DNA from: Christensenella sp. UBA4379 | GTDB taxonomy: Bacteria > Bacillota > Clostridia > Christensenellales > Aristaeellaceae | Direction of reading: 5' to 3' | Assembly: GCA_002391225.1 (NCBI GenBank) | Contig: DGRV01000033.1 | Location: 1 to 7,857 of the forward strand | DNA: 7,857 nt | Shown: positions 1 through 5,914 of the stretch, piece by piece | Layout of the letters: each line of letters opens with the position of its first letter | Position numbering within the stretch: the stretch's first letter is position 1 | Notes under the pieces: model-generated | The model's database searches: none | What the model was told of the DNA's origin: nothing | The model's input: only the letters and a program-made list of their open reading frames with translations | Program-made: the position numbers and the translations under genes

Positions 1-5
1 GAAAC

Positions 6-23
6 GTGCGCCGCCGGGCGCAC
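6..23. repeat. Perfect 7-bp inverted repeat (hairpin) at the window edge
   Basis: GTGCGCC (6-12) and GGCGCAC (17-23) are exact reverse complements around a four-base loop. No T-run follows on the plus strand, so it is not a canonical terminator in that direction. It lies just left of the stronger hairpin at 32-57 and may be a back-up stem, or the tail of a feature outside the window. Confidence 0.4.
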
Positions 24-31
24 TAGAAAGA

Positions 32-63
32 CCGGACGGTTCATATGAACCGCCCGGATTTTT
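32..63. terminator. Rho-independent terminator, probably bidirectional
   Basis: CCGGACGGTTCAT (32-44) pairs with ATGAACCGCCCGG (45-57), giving a long stem with one A/C mismatch in the plus-strand RNA, followed by TTTTT at 59-63. Read from the minus strand the same position is a G-U wobble, so the stem is unbroken, and it is followed by TCTTTCT. It sits just past the stop codon of the XRE gene (75). It probably ends that minus-strand operon and also a plus-strand gene lying left of the window. Confidence 0.7.
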
Positions 64-74
64 CGTGGATGATC

Positions 75-275
75 TCATATTTCTTCTTCCCAGAACAGGT
101 CGTTCAGGGTTTTGTCCAGGGCCTTGCAGATGGAAATACACAGGTTGATCGTCGGGTTGTAGTCACCCTTTTCAATCGCATTGATTGTCTGGCGGGAAAC
201 CTTGCACAGGGCGGCCAGTTGTTCCTGGGAGAGGTCTTTGGCCGCGCGGGCGGCTTTGAGCTTCAGGTTTTTCAA
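75..275 (-). CDS. Small XRE-family (Cro/CI-type) transcriptional regulator
   Basis: This 66-residue protein is almost entirely one helix-turn-helix domain. The core is at about residues 14-38 (LSQEQLAALCKVSRQTINAIEKG), followed by the DYNPT turn, ICKALDKTLNDLF and an acidic WEEEI end. Full-length members of this small-regulator group have about this size, so it looks complete. The start is an unusual TTG at 275-273. An in-frame TGA lies two codons upstream, and family members begin with the same MKNLKLKAAR-type sequence. An AAGGAG lies 11 bases upstream. The TTG overlaps the TGA stop of the membrane-protein gene (274-272), which suggests translational coupling. In Firmicutes such regulators are often encoded next to small multi-pass membrane proteins, as here. 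It probably controls its own operon. The DNA target and signal are unknown. Confidence 0.9.
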   Translation of the reverse strand: MKNLKLKAARAAKDLSQEQLAALCKVSRQTINAIEKGDYNPTINLCISICKALDKTLNDLFWEEEI

Positions 276-772
276 TCTTCATCCAGCTCCTTTTTGTCCA
301 GGTGGCGCTTGTAAAGTAAGGTGGCACAGACGACCAGCAGCATGGTGCCGATGACGACAGGCAGGACGATGTCGTAGATGTCTTCCGCGGTATTGCTGAA
401 TACGTGGCGGATTCCGTTGAAGAAGTTCAGGAAAGCGATGATGAAGAAGAAAATGCCGCCGGATCCCTTTTTCGTAATGGTGGAGAAGTAGGCGTCATGC
501 AGGATCGAGTAAACAATGAAGACGGTGAGGGATAGGATGATGCCGATGATAACGAACATCGGGACATCCAGCCAGGGGAGATCCGGGGTGTTCAGCAGCA
601 GGACAATTCCCAGGAAGGTGATCAGTGTGCCAAAGGCGAGGCTGACGGCACGGCCACGGTAAAGCAGCTGGCGCTCGTCATAATTTGCGCCTTTGGAACG
701 GTTCATGAACAGCAGGGCAATGATTCCGCCGAGGATGAAAACGCACAGGATAATCCGGGTGACAGTATCCAT
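272..772 (-). CDS. Five-helix integral membrane protein, partner of the XRE regulator
   Basis: This 166-residue protein has hydrophobic segments at about residues 6-23, 43-60, 71-91, 106-121 and 134-154, and a charged C-terminal tail (KRHLDKKELDED). After the first helix it has a YDERQ..YRGRA stretch, as seen in the unnamed DUF2178/DUF3796-like membrane proteins encoded beside small XRE regulators. No catalytic motif is visible, so no function is assigned. The ATG at 772 is chosen because GGAGG lies 8 bases upstream. An in-frame ATG at 838 would add 22 residues but has no ribosome binding site and lies only about 5 bases from the predicted transcription start. Its stop overlaps the TTG start of the regulator gene. 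Such pairs are plausibly a membrane sensor or effector with a repressor, but that is inference. Confidence 0.85.
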   Translation of the reverse strand: MDTVTRIILCVFILGGIIALLFMNRSKGANYDERQLLYRGRAVSLAFGTLITFLGIVLLLNTPDLPWLDVPMFVIIGIILSLTVFIVYSILHDAYFSTITKKGSGGIFFFIIAFLNFFNGIRHVFSNTAEDIYDIVLPVVIGTMLLVVCATLLYKRHLDKKELDED

Positions 773-781
773 ATCAGTAAC

Positions 782-804
782 CTCCGTTTTTTTCTCCGTT
801 TTTT
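782..804 (-). repeat. Tandem repeat duplicating the Shine-Dalgarno region
   Basis: The plus strand reads CTCCGTTTTTTT (782-793) then CTCCGTTTTTT (794-804). On the coding minus strand this gives two A-run + ACGGAG units in tandem just upstream of the membrane-protein start. The proximal copy is the functional GGAGG; the distal one is a second, more weakly placed copy. Confidence 0.6.
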
Positions 805-849
805 CATTCGGCAGGAATACGGCGCCATGTATCCCCATCCGACAGTGAG

Positions 850-878
850 AGTGTAATACAAATTTTCCGAGATGTCAA
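850..878 (-). promoter_or_regulatory. Promoter of the membrane-protein/XRE operon
   Basis: On the minus strand a perfect -35 TTGACA (878-873) is followed after 17 bases by TACACT (855-850), a 4/6 match to TATAAT. The predicted start of transcription is near 843, giving a leader of about 70 bases before the ATG at 772. No clear palindromic operator was seen next to it. Confidence 0.65.
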
Positions 879-920
879 GTATAATAGACAAAAAGAATAA
901 AATAAATTTCAAAACAGATA

Positions 921-952
921 TAAAAGAAGCCGCTGGCCTGCATTGCCGCGGC
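921..952 (-). terminator. Rho-independent terminator behind the transposase remnant
   Basis: GCCGC-T-GGC (929-937) pairs with GCC-GCGGC (945-952) around a seven-base loop with a single bulged base. Read on the minus strand the hairpin is followed by TTCTTTTAT. It lies downstream of the last recognisable transposase codons and ahead of the promoter at 850-878, separating old minus-strand transcription from the operon. Confidence 0.6.
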
Positions 953-1022
953 TGTCATCGCTTCCGGTGGGAAAGGGTGGACTTGGTTTTTCTGGCGGAA
1001 GGCAAAGAGAGAGTTTACTTGT

Positions 1023-1329
1023 CTTCAGTCCGTTTTTTTCTTTTGCTATCCTCTCTATTTTAGTTTTGCTGATTCCTGTGAGGCGTGATAACTGCCGGAT
1101 GGAAACAGCGGCTTTCCGAGCTTCCCGGATCAGCTTTTTACTGCTGCTGTTCCGGCAATCCACTGATCTCCTGAACATGAGAACACCCGCTCATTCTGCA
1201 GATTATCTCAATAGCTTTTTTATACGTCATTCGTTTGTAAACCGGGTCATCCAGATGATCTTCCGAACATGGCCCTTCAAGGAATTCCCAAAGTGCTTGT
1301 CCTTTCAAAGAGGAGTATCCCTGTGATCT
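1023..1329 (-). pseudogene. C-terminal remnant of a Y1 (REP-associated type) transposase, frameshifted
   Basis: Two minus-strand frames together read like the tail of Firmicutes Y1-type (HUH, tyrosine) transposases. The first frame (1329-1141) carries ALWEFLEGPCSEDHLDD, then MTYKKAIEIICRMSGC and VQEISGLPEQQQ, and hits TAA at 1140-1138. The second frame continues with KKLIREARKAA and VSIRQLSRLTGISKTKIERI, the helix-turn-helix that ends these proteins. The break falls in a CAGCAGCAG-TAAAAA stretch, a typical slippage site. The N-terminal part with the HUH histidines and the catalytic tyrosine is absent, so the gene is dead. The second frame stays open to 909 but loses family resemblance after about 1025 and runs through a terminator. 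No terminal repeats or target duplication were recognised. Confidence 0.7.
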
Positions 1330-1465
1330 TCACGTTGGTAAAGACGCTGAAATCATAGTCCTTCATGGTATTCTCCTTCTGAATGGCTTCCCCGGATGCG
1401 CCGGCGATCATGCTGCAGAGCAGCAAAACGACCGCCGCCAAAGGTATCCCTTTTGATGGCTTCAT
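1277..1465 (-). pseudogene. Truncated gene for a secreted protein (signal peptide only)
   Basis: The ATG at 1465 has AAAGGAGG 8 bases upstream and encodes a clean signal peptide (MKPSKGIPLAAVVLLLCSMI, then AGASGEA). It continues as KDYDFSVFTNVKITG and then turns into sequence that, in another frame, is the transposase tail (from about 1329). The 62-residue reading frame is therefore probably the 5' end of a longer gene joined to the remnant. The DFSVFTNVKITG segment faintly resembles the start of head-GIN (DUF2807) domains, but this is too short to assign. A second good start lies inside it: ATG at 1366 with AGGAG 6 bases upstream (MKDYDF...). The promoter at 1505-1533 still points at it, so a short exported peptide could be made. 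Confidence 0.5.
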
Positions 1466-1504
1466 TCGCCTGGCCTCCTTTCGTCAGATAGGTTTTACAG
1501 GCTG

Positions 1505-1533
1505 AGTATAAACAAGGAAAGCCCGCGAAACAA
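1505..1533 (-). promoter_or_regulatory. Possible promoter of the truncated secreted-protein gene
   Basis: On the minus strand TTGTTT (1533-1528) is followed after exactly 17 bases by TATACT (1510-1505), which matches TATAAT at five of six positions. The -35 match is weak (3/6). It lies about 40 bases upstream of the ATG at 1465. Confidence 0.45.
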
Positions 1534-1562
1534 TGGTCACTTTTTTCAGACGGGTGGAATAG

Positions 1563-1594
1563 GCAACCATTTTTCCTAGATGGTTGCTTTTTTT
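1563..1594 (+). terminator. Rho-independent terminator with no plus-strand gene in front of it
   Basis: GCAACCAT (1563-1570) pairs with ATGGTTGC (1580-1587) and is followed directly by seven T (1588-1594), a textbook plus-strand terminator. The nearest features on its left are on the minus strand. It may shield the TetR operon promoter, 40 bases downstream, from transcription entering from the left, or be left over from a lost gene. Confidence 0.7.
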
Positions 1595-1634
1595 CTCCGC
1601 GGAAAAAAAGGCGCGGAAGGACCGCGAATTTATA

Positions 1635-1663
1635 TTGACACAGTGTCAGCATTGTGCTATCAT
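1635..1663 (+). promoter_or_regulatory. Promoter of the six-gene TetR operon
   Basis: A perfect -35 TTGACA (1635-1640) is followed by a 17-base spacer and TATCAT (1658-1663), a 5/6 match to TATAAT. Transcription should start near 1670. The -35 hexamer shares bases with the first palindrome (1636-1648), and the second palindrome (1673-1685) covers the start region, so a repressor bound at either site would block RNA polymerase. Confidence 0.8.
1636..1648. promoter_or_regulatory. Operator 1, palindrome overlapping the -35 box
   Basis: TGACACAGTGTCA is a perfect 13-base palindrome around a central A. It overlaps five of the six bases of the -35 box. It is the exact reverse complement of the second palindrome at 1673-1685. 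It is very likely a binding site for the TetR-family protein encoded just downstream. Confidence 0.75.
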
Positions 1664-1672
1664 CCTCAATGA

Positions 1673-1685
1673 TGACACTGTGTCA
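1673..1685. promoter_or_regulatory. Operator 2, palindrome over the transcription start region
   Basis: TGACACTGTGTCA is a perfect 13-base palindrome around a central T. With its left flank ATGA it forms, in reverse, a 17-base match to operator 1 and its right flank with one difference. The two centres (1642 and 1679) are 37 bases apart, about three and a half helical turns. It lies 12 bases before the TetR ribosome binding site. Confidence 0.75.
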
Positions 1686-1710
1686 GTTATGTTTTTTGGA
1701 GGGATGACCC

Positions 1711-2343
1711 ATGTCCAGAGGTTCCCCGGCGCTGACGGCGGCCAGGAAGGAAGAGATCGTGGCTGCCTGCGCGGAGCTGTATGAGACCATGAGCTTCAAG
1801 GAAATCACCATCAAGGAGATCGGGGCGGCCACCAGCTTCACCCGCACCTCGATCTACAACTATTTTGAAACCAAGGAAGAAATCTTCCTGGCCCTGCTGC
1901 AGAAGGAGTACGAGCTGTGGGTGGAGGCCATGGACGCGGTGATGGGGGAAAGGGATAAAATGACCCGCGCCGAGCTGGCCCAGACCATCGCCCGCACGCT
2001 CACCGACCGGCCCAGGCTGCTCCGCCTTTTGTCCATGAACCTGTACGATATGGAGGCCCATTCCCGCCCGGAGCGTCTGGCGGAGTTCAAGGTGGCCTAC
2101 GGTGCGTCCCTTCATGCGGTCACCCGGATGCTGGAAAAGTATGTGCCGGAGATGGACGGGGCCGCAAGGCAGCAGTTCCTGTACGCCTTCTTTCCCTTCA
2201 TCTACGGCATTTACCCCTACACCAGCGTGACGGAGAAGCAGAAGGAAGCCATGGAACAGGCCGGTATTCCTTACGTATATCAGTCGGCCTATGACCTGAC
2301 CTATGCGTGCCTTCAAAAGCTGCTGAATGTGAAGGAGGAATGA
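1711..2343 (+). CDS. TetR/AcrR-family transcriptional regulator, likely autorepressor of the operon
   Basis: This 210-residue protein has a typical TetR N-terminal DNA-binding domain. ARKEEIVAACAELYETMSF leads into the helix-turn-helix ITIKEIGAATSFTRTSIYNYF (about residues 32-52), followed by ETKEEIFLALL. The rest is an all-helical ligand and dimerisation domain of normal length, with an aromatic-rich patch (FLYAFFPFIYGIYPYT, about 156-171) that could line a ligand pocket. The ATG has GGAGG 8 bases upstream. It is the first gene of the operon, behind a promoter overlapped by twin palindromes, so it most likely represses itself and the five genes after it until a ligand binds. The ligand is unknown; a substrate of the reductase or the permease is a reasonable guess. 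The stop is only 4 bases from the next start. Confidence 0.93.
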   Translation: MSRGSPALTAARKEEIVAACAELYETMSFKEITIKEIGAATSFTRTSIYNYFETKEEIFLALLQKEYELWVEAMDAVMGERDKMTRAELAQTIARTLTDRPRLLRLLSMNLYDMEAHSRPERLAEFKVAYGASLHAVTRMLEKYVPEMDGAARQQFLYAFFPFIYGIYPYTSVTEKQKEAMEQAGIPYVYQSAYDLTYACLQKLLNVKEE

Positions 2344-2347
2344 AACC

Positions 2348-3385
2348 GTGAAGTACACCAAGCTGGGCGCATCCGACCTGACCGTGTCCCGCATCTGTAT
2401 GGGCTGCATGGGCTTTGGCGACGCCGGCCAGGGGCAGCACGCCTGGACGCTGGACGAGGAGCACTCCCGGGAGATCATCCGGCACGGGCTGGAGATGGGC
2501 GTCAACTTCTTTGACACGGCCATCGCCTATCAGAGCGGCACCAGCGAACAGTATGTGGGCCGCGCCCTCAGGGATTTTGCAAAGCGGGACCAGGTGGTGG
2601 TGGCTACCAAGTTCCTGCCCCGCACCCAGGAGGAGATTGAAGCTGGGGTCACCGGCCAGCAGCACATCGAGCGCATGATCAACAAAAGCCTGCAGAACCT
2701 CGGCATGGACCATGTGGACCTGTACATCTATCACATGTGGGACTGGCAGACGCCCGTCGAGGACATTTTGGACGGCCTGAACCGGGTGGTGCGGGCCGGA
2801 AAGGCGCGGTACATCGGCATCTCCAACTGTTTTGCCTGGCAGCTGGCCAAGGCCAATGCCATCGCCGATCGGGAGGGCTGGGCCAGGTTCATTTCCGTAC
2901 AGGGGCATTACAACCTGATCTTCCGGGAAGAGGAGCGGGAAATGGTCCCCTACTGTCAGGAGGAGGGCATCGCCCTGACCCCCTACAGCGCCCTGGCGGC
3001 GGGCAGGCTGTCCCGCAGGCCCGGCGAAACCTCCGAAAGGCTTAAAAAGGATGCATACGCCAAATTTAAGTATGATGCCACTGCCCGGCAGGACGGCCTC
3101 ATCATTGACCGGGTGGCGGAACTGGCCGAAAAGCGCGGCGTAACCATGACGGAGGTGTCGCTTTCCTGGCTCCTGACCAAGGTGACTTCCCCGGTGGTGG
3201 GCGCGACAAAGCTCCATCACGTGGACGGGGCGGTCAAGGCGACCGACCTGGAGTTGACCGAAGAAGAGATCGCGTATCTGGAAGCGCCCTATGTGCCGCA
3301 CCCCCTGGCGGGCGTCATGGCCCAGAACAGGCCCGCGAACGCCCGGGAAAAACATGTGTGGTCTACAGGCAATCAGAAGATTTAA
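2348..3385 (+). CDS. Aldo/keto reductase, NADPH-type
   Basis: This 345-residue cytoplasmic enzyme shows the complete aldo/keto reductase pattern: MKYTKLGASDLTVSRICMG at the start, NFFDTAIAYQSGTSE at 53-67, VVVATK to residue 88, LYIYHMWD around 129, YIGISN and the C-terminal GATK.HHVDGAV cofactor region. The catalytic tetrad is D56, Y61, K88 and H129. The family reduces aldehydes and ketones with NAD(P)H; the substrate here cannot be told. Translation starts at GTG (2348) with AAGGAGG 9 bases upstream, inside the last codons of the TetR gene, so the two are probably coupled. Length is normal for the YhdN/YqkF-like branch. It is the only clearly cytosolic enzyme in the operon and could detoxify a reactive carbonyl or make a substrate for the exported part. 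Confidence 0.93.
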   Translation: MKYTKLGASDLTVSRICMGCMGFGDAGQGQHAWTLDEEHSREIIRHGLEMGVNFFDTAIAYQSGTSEQYVGRALRDFAKRDQVVVATKFLPRTQEEIEAGVTGQQHIERMINKSLQNLGMDHVDLYIYHMWDWQTPVEDILDGLNRVVRAGKARYIGISNCFAWQLAKANAIADREGWARFISVQGHYNLIFREEEREMVPYCQEEGIALTPYSALAAGRLSRRPGETSERLKKDAYAKFKYDATARQDGLIIDRVAELAEKRGVTMTEVSLSWLLTKVTSPVVGATKLHHVDGAVKATDLELTEEEIAYLEAPYVPHPLAGVMAQNRPANAREKHVWSTGNQKI

Positions 3386-3403
3386 AATCAAGGAGGATGG
3401 ACC

Positions 3404-4396
3404 ATGAAAAGACTGTGTGCCCTTTTGACGACTATCTTCCTCCTCTGCGCTCCCGCCCTGGCGGACAGCCTGGTGACCAACGGCGGGGTGAGCCTGGACA
3501 CCGCGGCCCTGCCCTACTGCACGGAGGACGAAGAAGCCCCCGTCGTCTATTTCATCAGCGATATTTCTCCTGAGTCTCTCGTCAAAGCCTATCAGGCCCT
3601 GGGGGTGGAGCTTCCCGGCAAGGTAGGCGTCAAGATGTCCACCGGGGAGAGCACCCGCAGCAACTACCTGCGCCCGGCGCTGATCGCGGACCTTGTCCAC
3701 CTGGTAAACGGCACCATTGTGGAGTGCAACACCGCCTACGGCGGCAGCCGTTCCTCCACCGCCATGCACGTCCAGCAGGCCAAGGACAACGGCCTCACGG
3801 ACGTGGCGGAGCTGGACATCCTGGACGAAGAGGGCAGCATGGAGGTCCCCATCGAGGGCGGCGTCCGCATCAACGTGGACTATGTGGGCAGCCATTTCGC
3901 CAACTATGATTCCTACCTGGTGCTGACTCACTTCAAGGGCCACGCCATGGCGGGCTTCGGCGGTGCCATCAAGAACATCTCCATCGGCTTTGGCTCCTCG
4001 ATGGGCAAGGTGTGGATTCACTCCGGCGGCACGAAAAAGAGCGGCGGCATCTGGGGTGAGCAGGATCCCTTCCTGGAGGCCATGGCGGACGCCGCCAAGG
4101 GCGTGGACACGTACATGGGCGACAACATCCTCTATGTCAGCGTGATGAACCGCCTGTCCGTGGACTGCGACTGCGACGGCAACCCCTCCGAGCCGGACAT
4201 GCACGATGTGGGCATTCTGGCCTCCACCGATCCCCTGGCCATCGACCAGGCCGCCATCGATCTGGTCTACGCGATGCCGGACAGCGGGAGCCTGCGCCGC
4301 CGCATCGAGCGCCAGAACGGCCTTTATACCCTGGAGGTCGGCGCAAAGAACGGCCTGGGCAGCCGGAGCTACCGTCTGGTCGTCCTCGGAGAATAA
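3404..4396 (+). CDS. Exported DUF362-family protein lacking the ferredoxin module
   Basis: Residues 1-20 form a signal peptide (MKRLCALLTTIFLLCAPALA) with a good AxA cleavage site. The rest follows the DUF362 layout: KVGVKMSTGE at 73-82, LTHFKGHAMAGFGGAIKN at about 174-191, GKVWIH ending at H206, CDCDGN at 255-260, then DVGILASTDPLAIDQAAIDL. Many DUF362 proteins carry two [4Fe-4S] CxxCxxC motifs between the H206 region and the CDCDGN region; here that stretch is a short spacer (GGTKKSGGIWGEQDPF), so no classical cluster can form there. The biochemical role of DUF362 is unknown; a redox link is commonly assumed from its ferredoxin-bearing members. AGGAGG lies 7 bases before the ATG, 18 bases after the reductase stop. 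Export puts it on the same side of the membrane as the flavodoxins encoded downstream. Confidence 0.88.
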   Translation: MKRLCALLTTIFLLCAPALADSLVTNGGVSLDTAALPYCTEDEEAPVVYFISDISPESLVKAYQALGVELPGKVGVKMSTGESTRSNYLRPALIADLVHLVNGTIVECNTAYGGSRSSTAMHVQQAKDNGLTDVAELDILDEEGSMEVPIEGGVRINVDYVGSHFANYDSYLVLTHFKGHAMAGFGGAIKNISIGFGSSMGKVWIHSGGTKKSGGIWGEQDPFLEAMADAAKGVDTYMGDNILYVSVMNRLSVDCDCDGNPSEPDMHDVGILASTDPLAIDQAAIDLVYAMPDSGSLRRRIERQNGLYTLEVGAKNGLGSRSYRLVVLGE

Positions 4397-4399
4397 GCG

Positions 4400-5305
4400 A
4401 TGCTTGACTGGATCCGAAGGGAAGCCGTCTATCTGTGGTATTACCTGGACATCCAGATTCGGCAGATCGCGCCGTACTGGGCGCTGGGCATCGTGCTGGG
4501 CAGCGCGGTTTCCGTGTTCGGGAAGAAGTACATCCACGGCGCTTTTGCCAGGATCGGCCGGAAAAAGACGGGATGGCTTGGCGTCATCCCGGCCAGCCTG
4601 CTTGGAATCGCCTCCCCGCTGTGCATGTACGGGACCGTTCCCATCGCCGCGTCCTTTTCGGAGCAGGGGGTCCGGGACGACACCCTGGCCGCCTTCATGA
4701 TGTCCAGCATCCTGCTCAACCCCCAGCTGATCTTCTACAGCGGAGCCCTGGGGGAAAGGGCGCTGGTCATCCGCTGCGTCAGCTGCTTCCTGTGCGGCTG
4801 CGCGGCGGGCTGGCTGATCCGCCTGTTCTACAGCGGGAAGGGCAAAAGCTTCTTTGACTTTACCGGCTTCCATGAAGGAAAGAGCCGGGATACGGACCCC
4901 AACATGCTGCTCCGCTTTCTCAAAAACATCTGGCGGAACATCAAGGCCACCGGCCCCATGTTCGCCCTGGGCATATTGCTGACGGCCCTGTATCAGATCC
5001 ACGTGCCCGGCGATTTCGTAAGCTCCCTGTTCGGGAAAAACAACGGCTTCGGCGTCCTGATGGCGGCCACCATCGGGGTGCCGGTCTACATGTGCGGCGG
5101 TGGTACCATTCCGCTGCTCAATGAATGGCTGGCGGACGGCATGAGCATGGGCAGCGCGGCTGCCTTCATGCTGACCGGCCCGGCCACCAAAATCACCAAC
5201 CTGGGCGCGATGAAGATCGTGCTGGGCTGGAAGCGCTTCCTCATTTATCTGGCTTTCGTGATGCTGTTTTCCCTGTGTACGGGATTGATTGTGGATTTAT
5301 TGTAA
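4400..5305 (+). CDS. ArsP/YraQ-like permease (DUF318 / UPF0718 family)
   Basis: This 301-residue membrane protein has about eight hydrophobic segments in two similar halves separated by a charged cytoplasmic-type loop (about 147-180). Each half carries the family signature: SPLCMYGTVPIAASF (72-86) and GVPVYMCGGGTIPLL (226-240), each followed by a helix with a proline or asparagine-proline (LLNPQ, LTGPATK). Relatives are efflux permeases for organoarsenicals or are tied to metal export. The first motif here has one cysteine (C75) in CMYG rather than the CSC-type pair of characterised ArsP, so the substrate may differ. The ATG lies 3 bases after the DUF362 stop, with its GGAG inside the end of that gene, implying translational coupling. 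No substrate can be named from sequence. Confidence 0.85.
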   Translation: MLDWIRREAVYLWYYLDIQIRQIAPYWALGIVLGSAVSVFGKKYIHGAFARIGRKKTGWLGVIPASLLGIASPLCMYGTVPIAASFSEQGVRDDTLAAFMMSSILLNPQLIFYSGALGERALVIRCVSCFLCGCAAGWLIRLFYSGKGKSFFDFTGFHEGKSRDTDPNMLLRFLKNIWRNIKATGPMFALGILLTALYQIHVPGDFVSSLFGKNNGFGVLMAATIGVPVYMCGGGTIPLLNEWLADGMSMGSAAAFMLTGPATKITNLGAMKIVLGWKRFLIYLAFVMLFSLCTGLIVDLL

Positions 5306-5321
5306 AAAAGGAGAAATGAAC

Positions 5322-5900
5322 ATGTTGAAGAAAATCACCGCTGTCCTGTTTGCCCTGATGCTGACCCTTTCCTGCCTGCCGATAGCTGTTGCCGAAGCGC
5401 AGCCTGCTGAAACTGGCAGCCACATCCTGGTCGTCTACTTCTCCGCCACCGGCACCACCAAGGGGGTCGCGGAAAAGCTGGCGGAGGGCCTTTCTGCCGA
5501 CCTGTATGAGATCGTTCCCGAAGCCCCCTACACCGACGCGGATCTGAACTACAACGACCGAAAGAGCCGCACCTCCATCGAGACGGACGATCCTTCCTGC
5601 CGCCCCGCCATCGCGGGCGAGCTGCCTGAACTAAAGAGCTATGACACCATCCTGATCGGCTATCCGATCTGGTGGGGCGACGTACCGCGCATCATATCGA
5701 ACTTTGTGGAGCAGGTGAACCTGACGGATAAGACCCTGGCGGTGTTCTTTACCTCCGGCGGCAGCGGCCTGGGCAGCAGCATGAAGCACCTGGAGCAGCA
5801 GGCCGGCGCCGGCGCCTGGCTGGAGGGCAAGCGCTTCTCCGCCCGTACCACGGTGGAGGAATTGAAGAACTGGGCGGCGTCTCTGGGGATCCAGCCATAA
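5322..5900 (+). CDS. Exported flavodoxin (Flavodoxin_4-like)
   Basis: This 192-residue protein has an N-terminal signal peptide (MLKKITAVLFALMLTLSCLP then IAVA, cleavage near 24) followed by a complete flavodoxin fold. ILVVYFSATGTTKGVAEKL starts at residue 35 with the FMN-phosphate loop SATGTT at 41-46. YDTILIGYPIWWGDVP (107-122) has the conserved tryptophans of the FMN site, followed by FFTSGGSGLGSS. It probably carries electrons on non-covalent FMN. The start at 5322 is chosen because AAGGAG lies 8 bases upstream; the in-frame ATG at 5316 would leave only 2 bases. C18 does not fit a lipobox well, so a secreted or membrane-anchored form is more likely than a lipoprotein. Flavodoxins are normally cytosolic, so export is notable, and the next gene encodes a second, membrane-tethered flavodoxin domain. 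Confidence 0.92.
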   Translation: MLKKITAVLFALMLTLSCLPIAVAEAQPAETGSHILVVYFSATGTTKGVAEKLAEGLSADLYEIVPEAPYTDADLNYNDRKSRTSIETDDPSCRPAIAGELPELKSYDTILIGYPIWWGDVPRIISNFVEQVNLTDKTLAVFFTSGGSGLGSSMKHLEQQAGAGAWLEGKRFSARTTVEELKNWAASLGIQP

Positions 5901-5914
5901 ATTAAGGAGACAGC

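Noticed and set aside
961..1010. Imperfect inverted repeat with CTTCCG / CGGAAG ends near the transposase remnant, considered as a REP element
   Set aside because: Only six bases pair at the ends and the interior does not fold convincingly. No second copy exists in the window.
909..1178. An apparent intact small helix-turn-helix protein on the minus strand
   Set aside because: Its helix-turn-helix is the known tail of Y1-type transposases, and the preceding part of that protein lies in the neighbouring frame. The start has no ribosome binding site, and the end runs through a terminator hairpin.
1534..1594. Possible leader peptide (MVTFFRRVE) followed by a terminator, as in attenuation
   Set aside because: The start has only a weak ribosome binding site, no antiterminator pairing was found, and the downstream TetR gene has its own strong promoter beyond the terminator.
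2198..5002. Very long open frame (over 900 codons) on the minus strand opposite the TetR, reductase, DUF362 and permease genes
   Set aside because: It is antisense to four well-recognised genes, its translation is low-complexity (Ala/Gly/Val/His/Asp/Gln-rich) and matches no family, and it arises because strong G/C third positions remove stop codons from the opposite strand.
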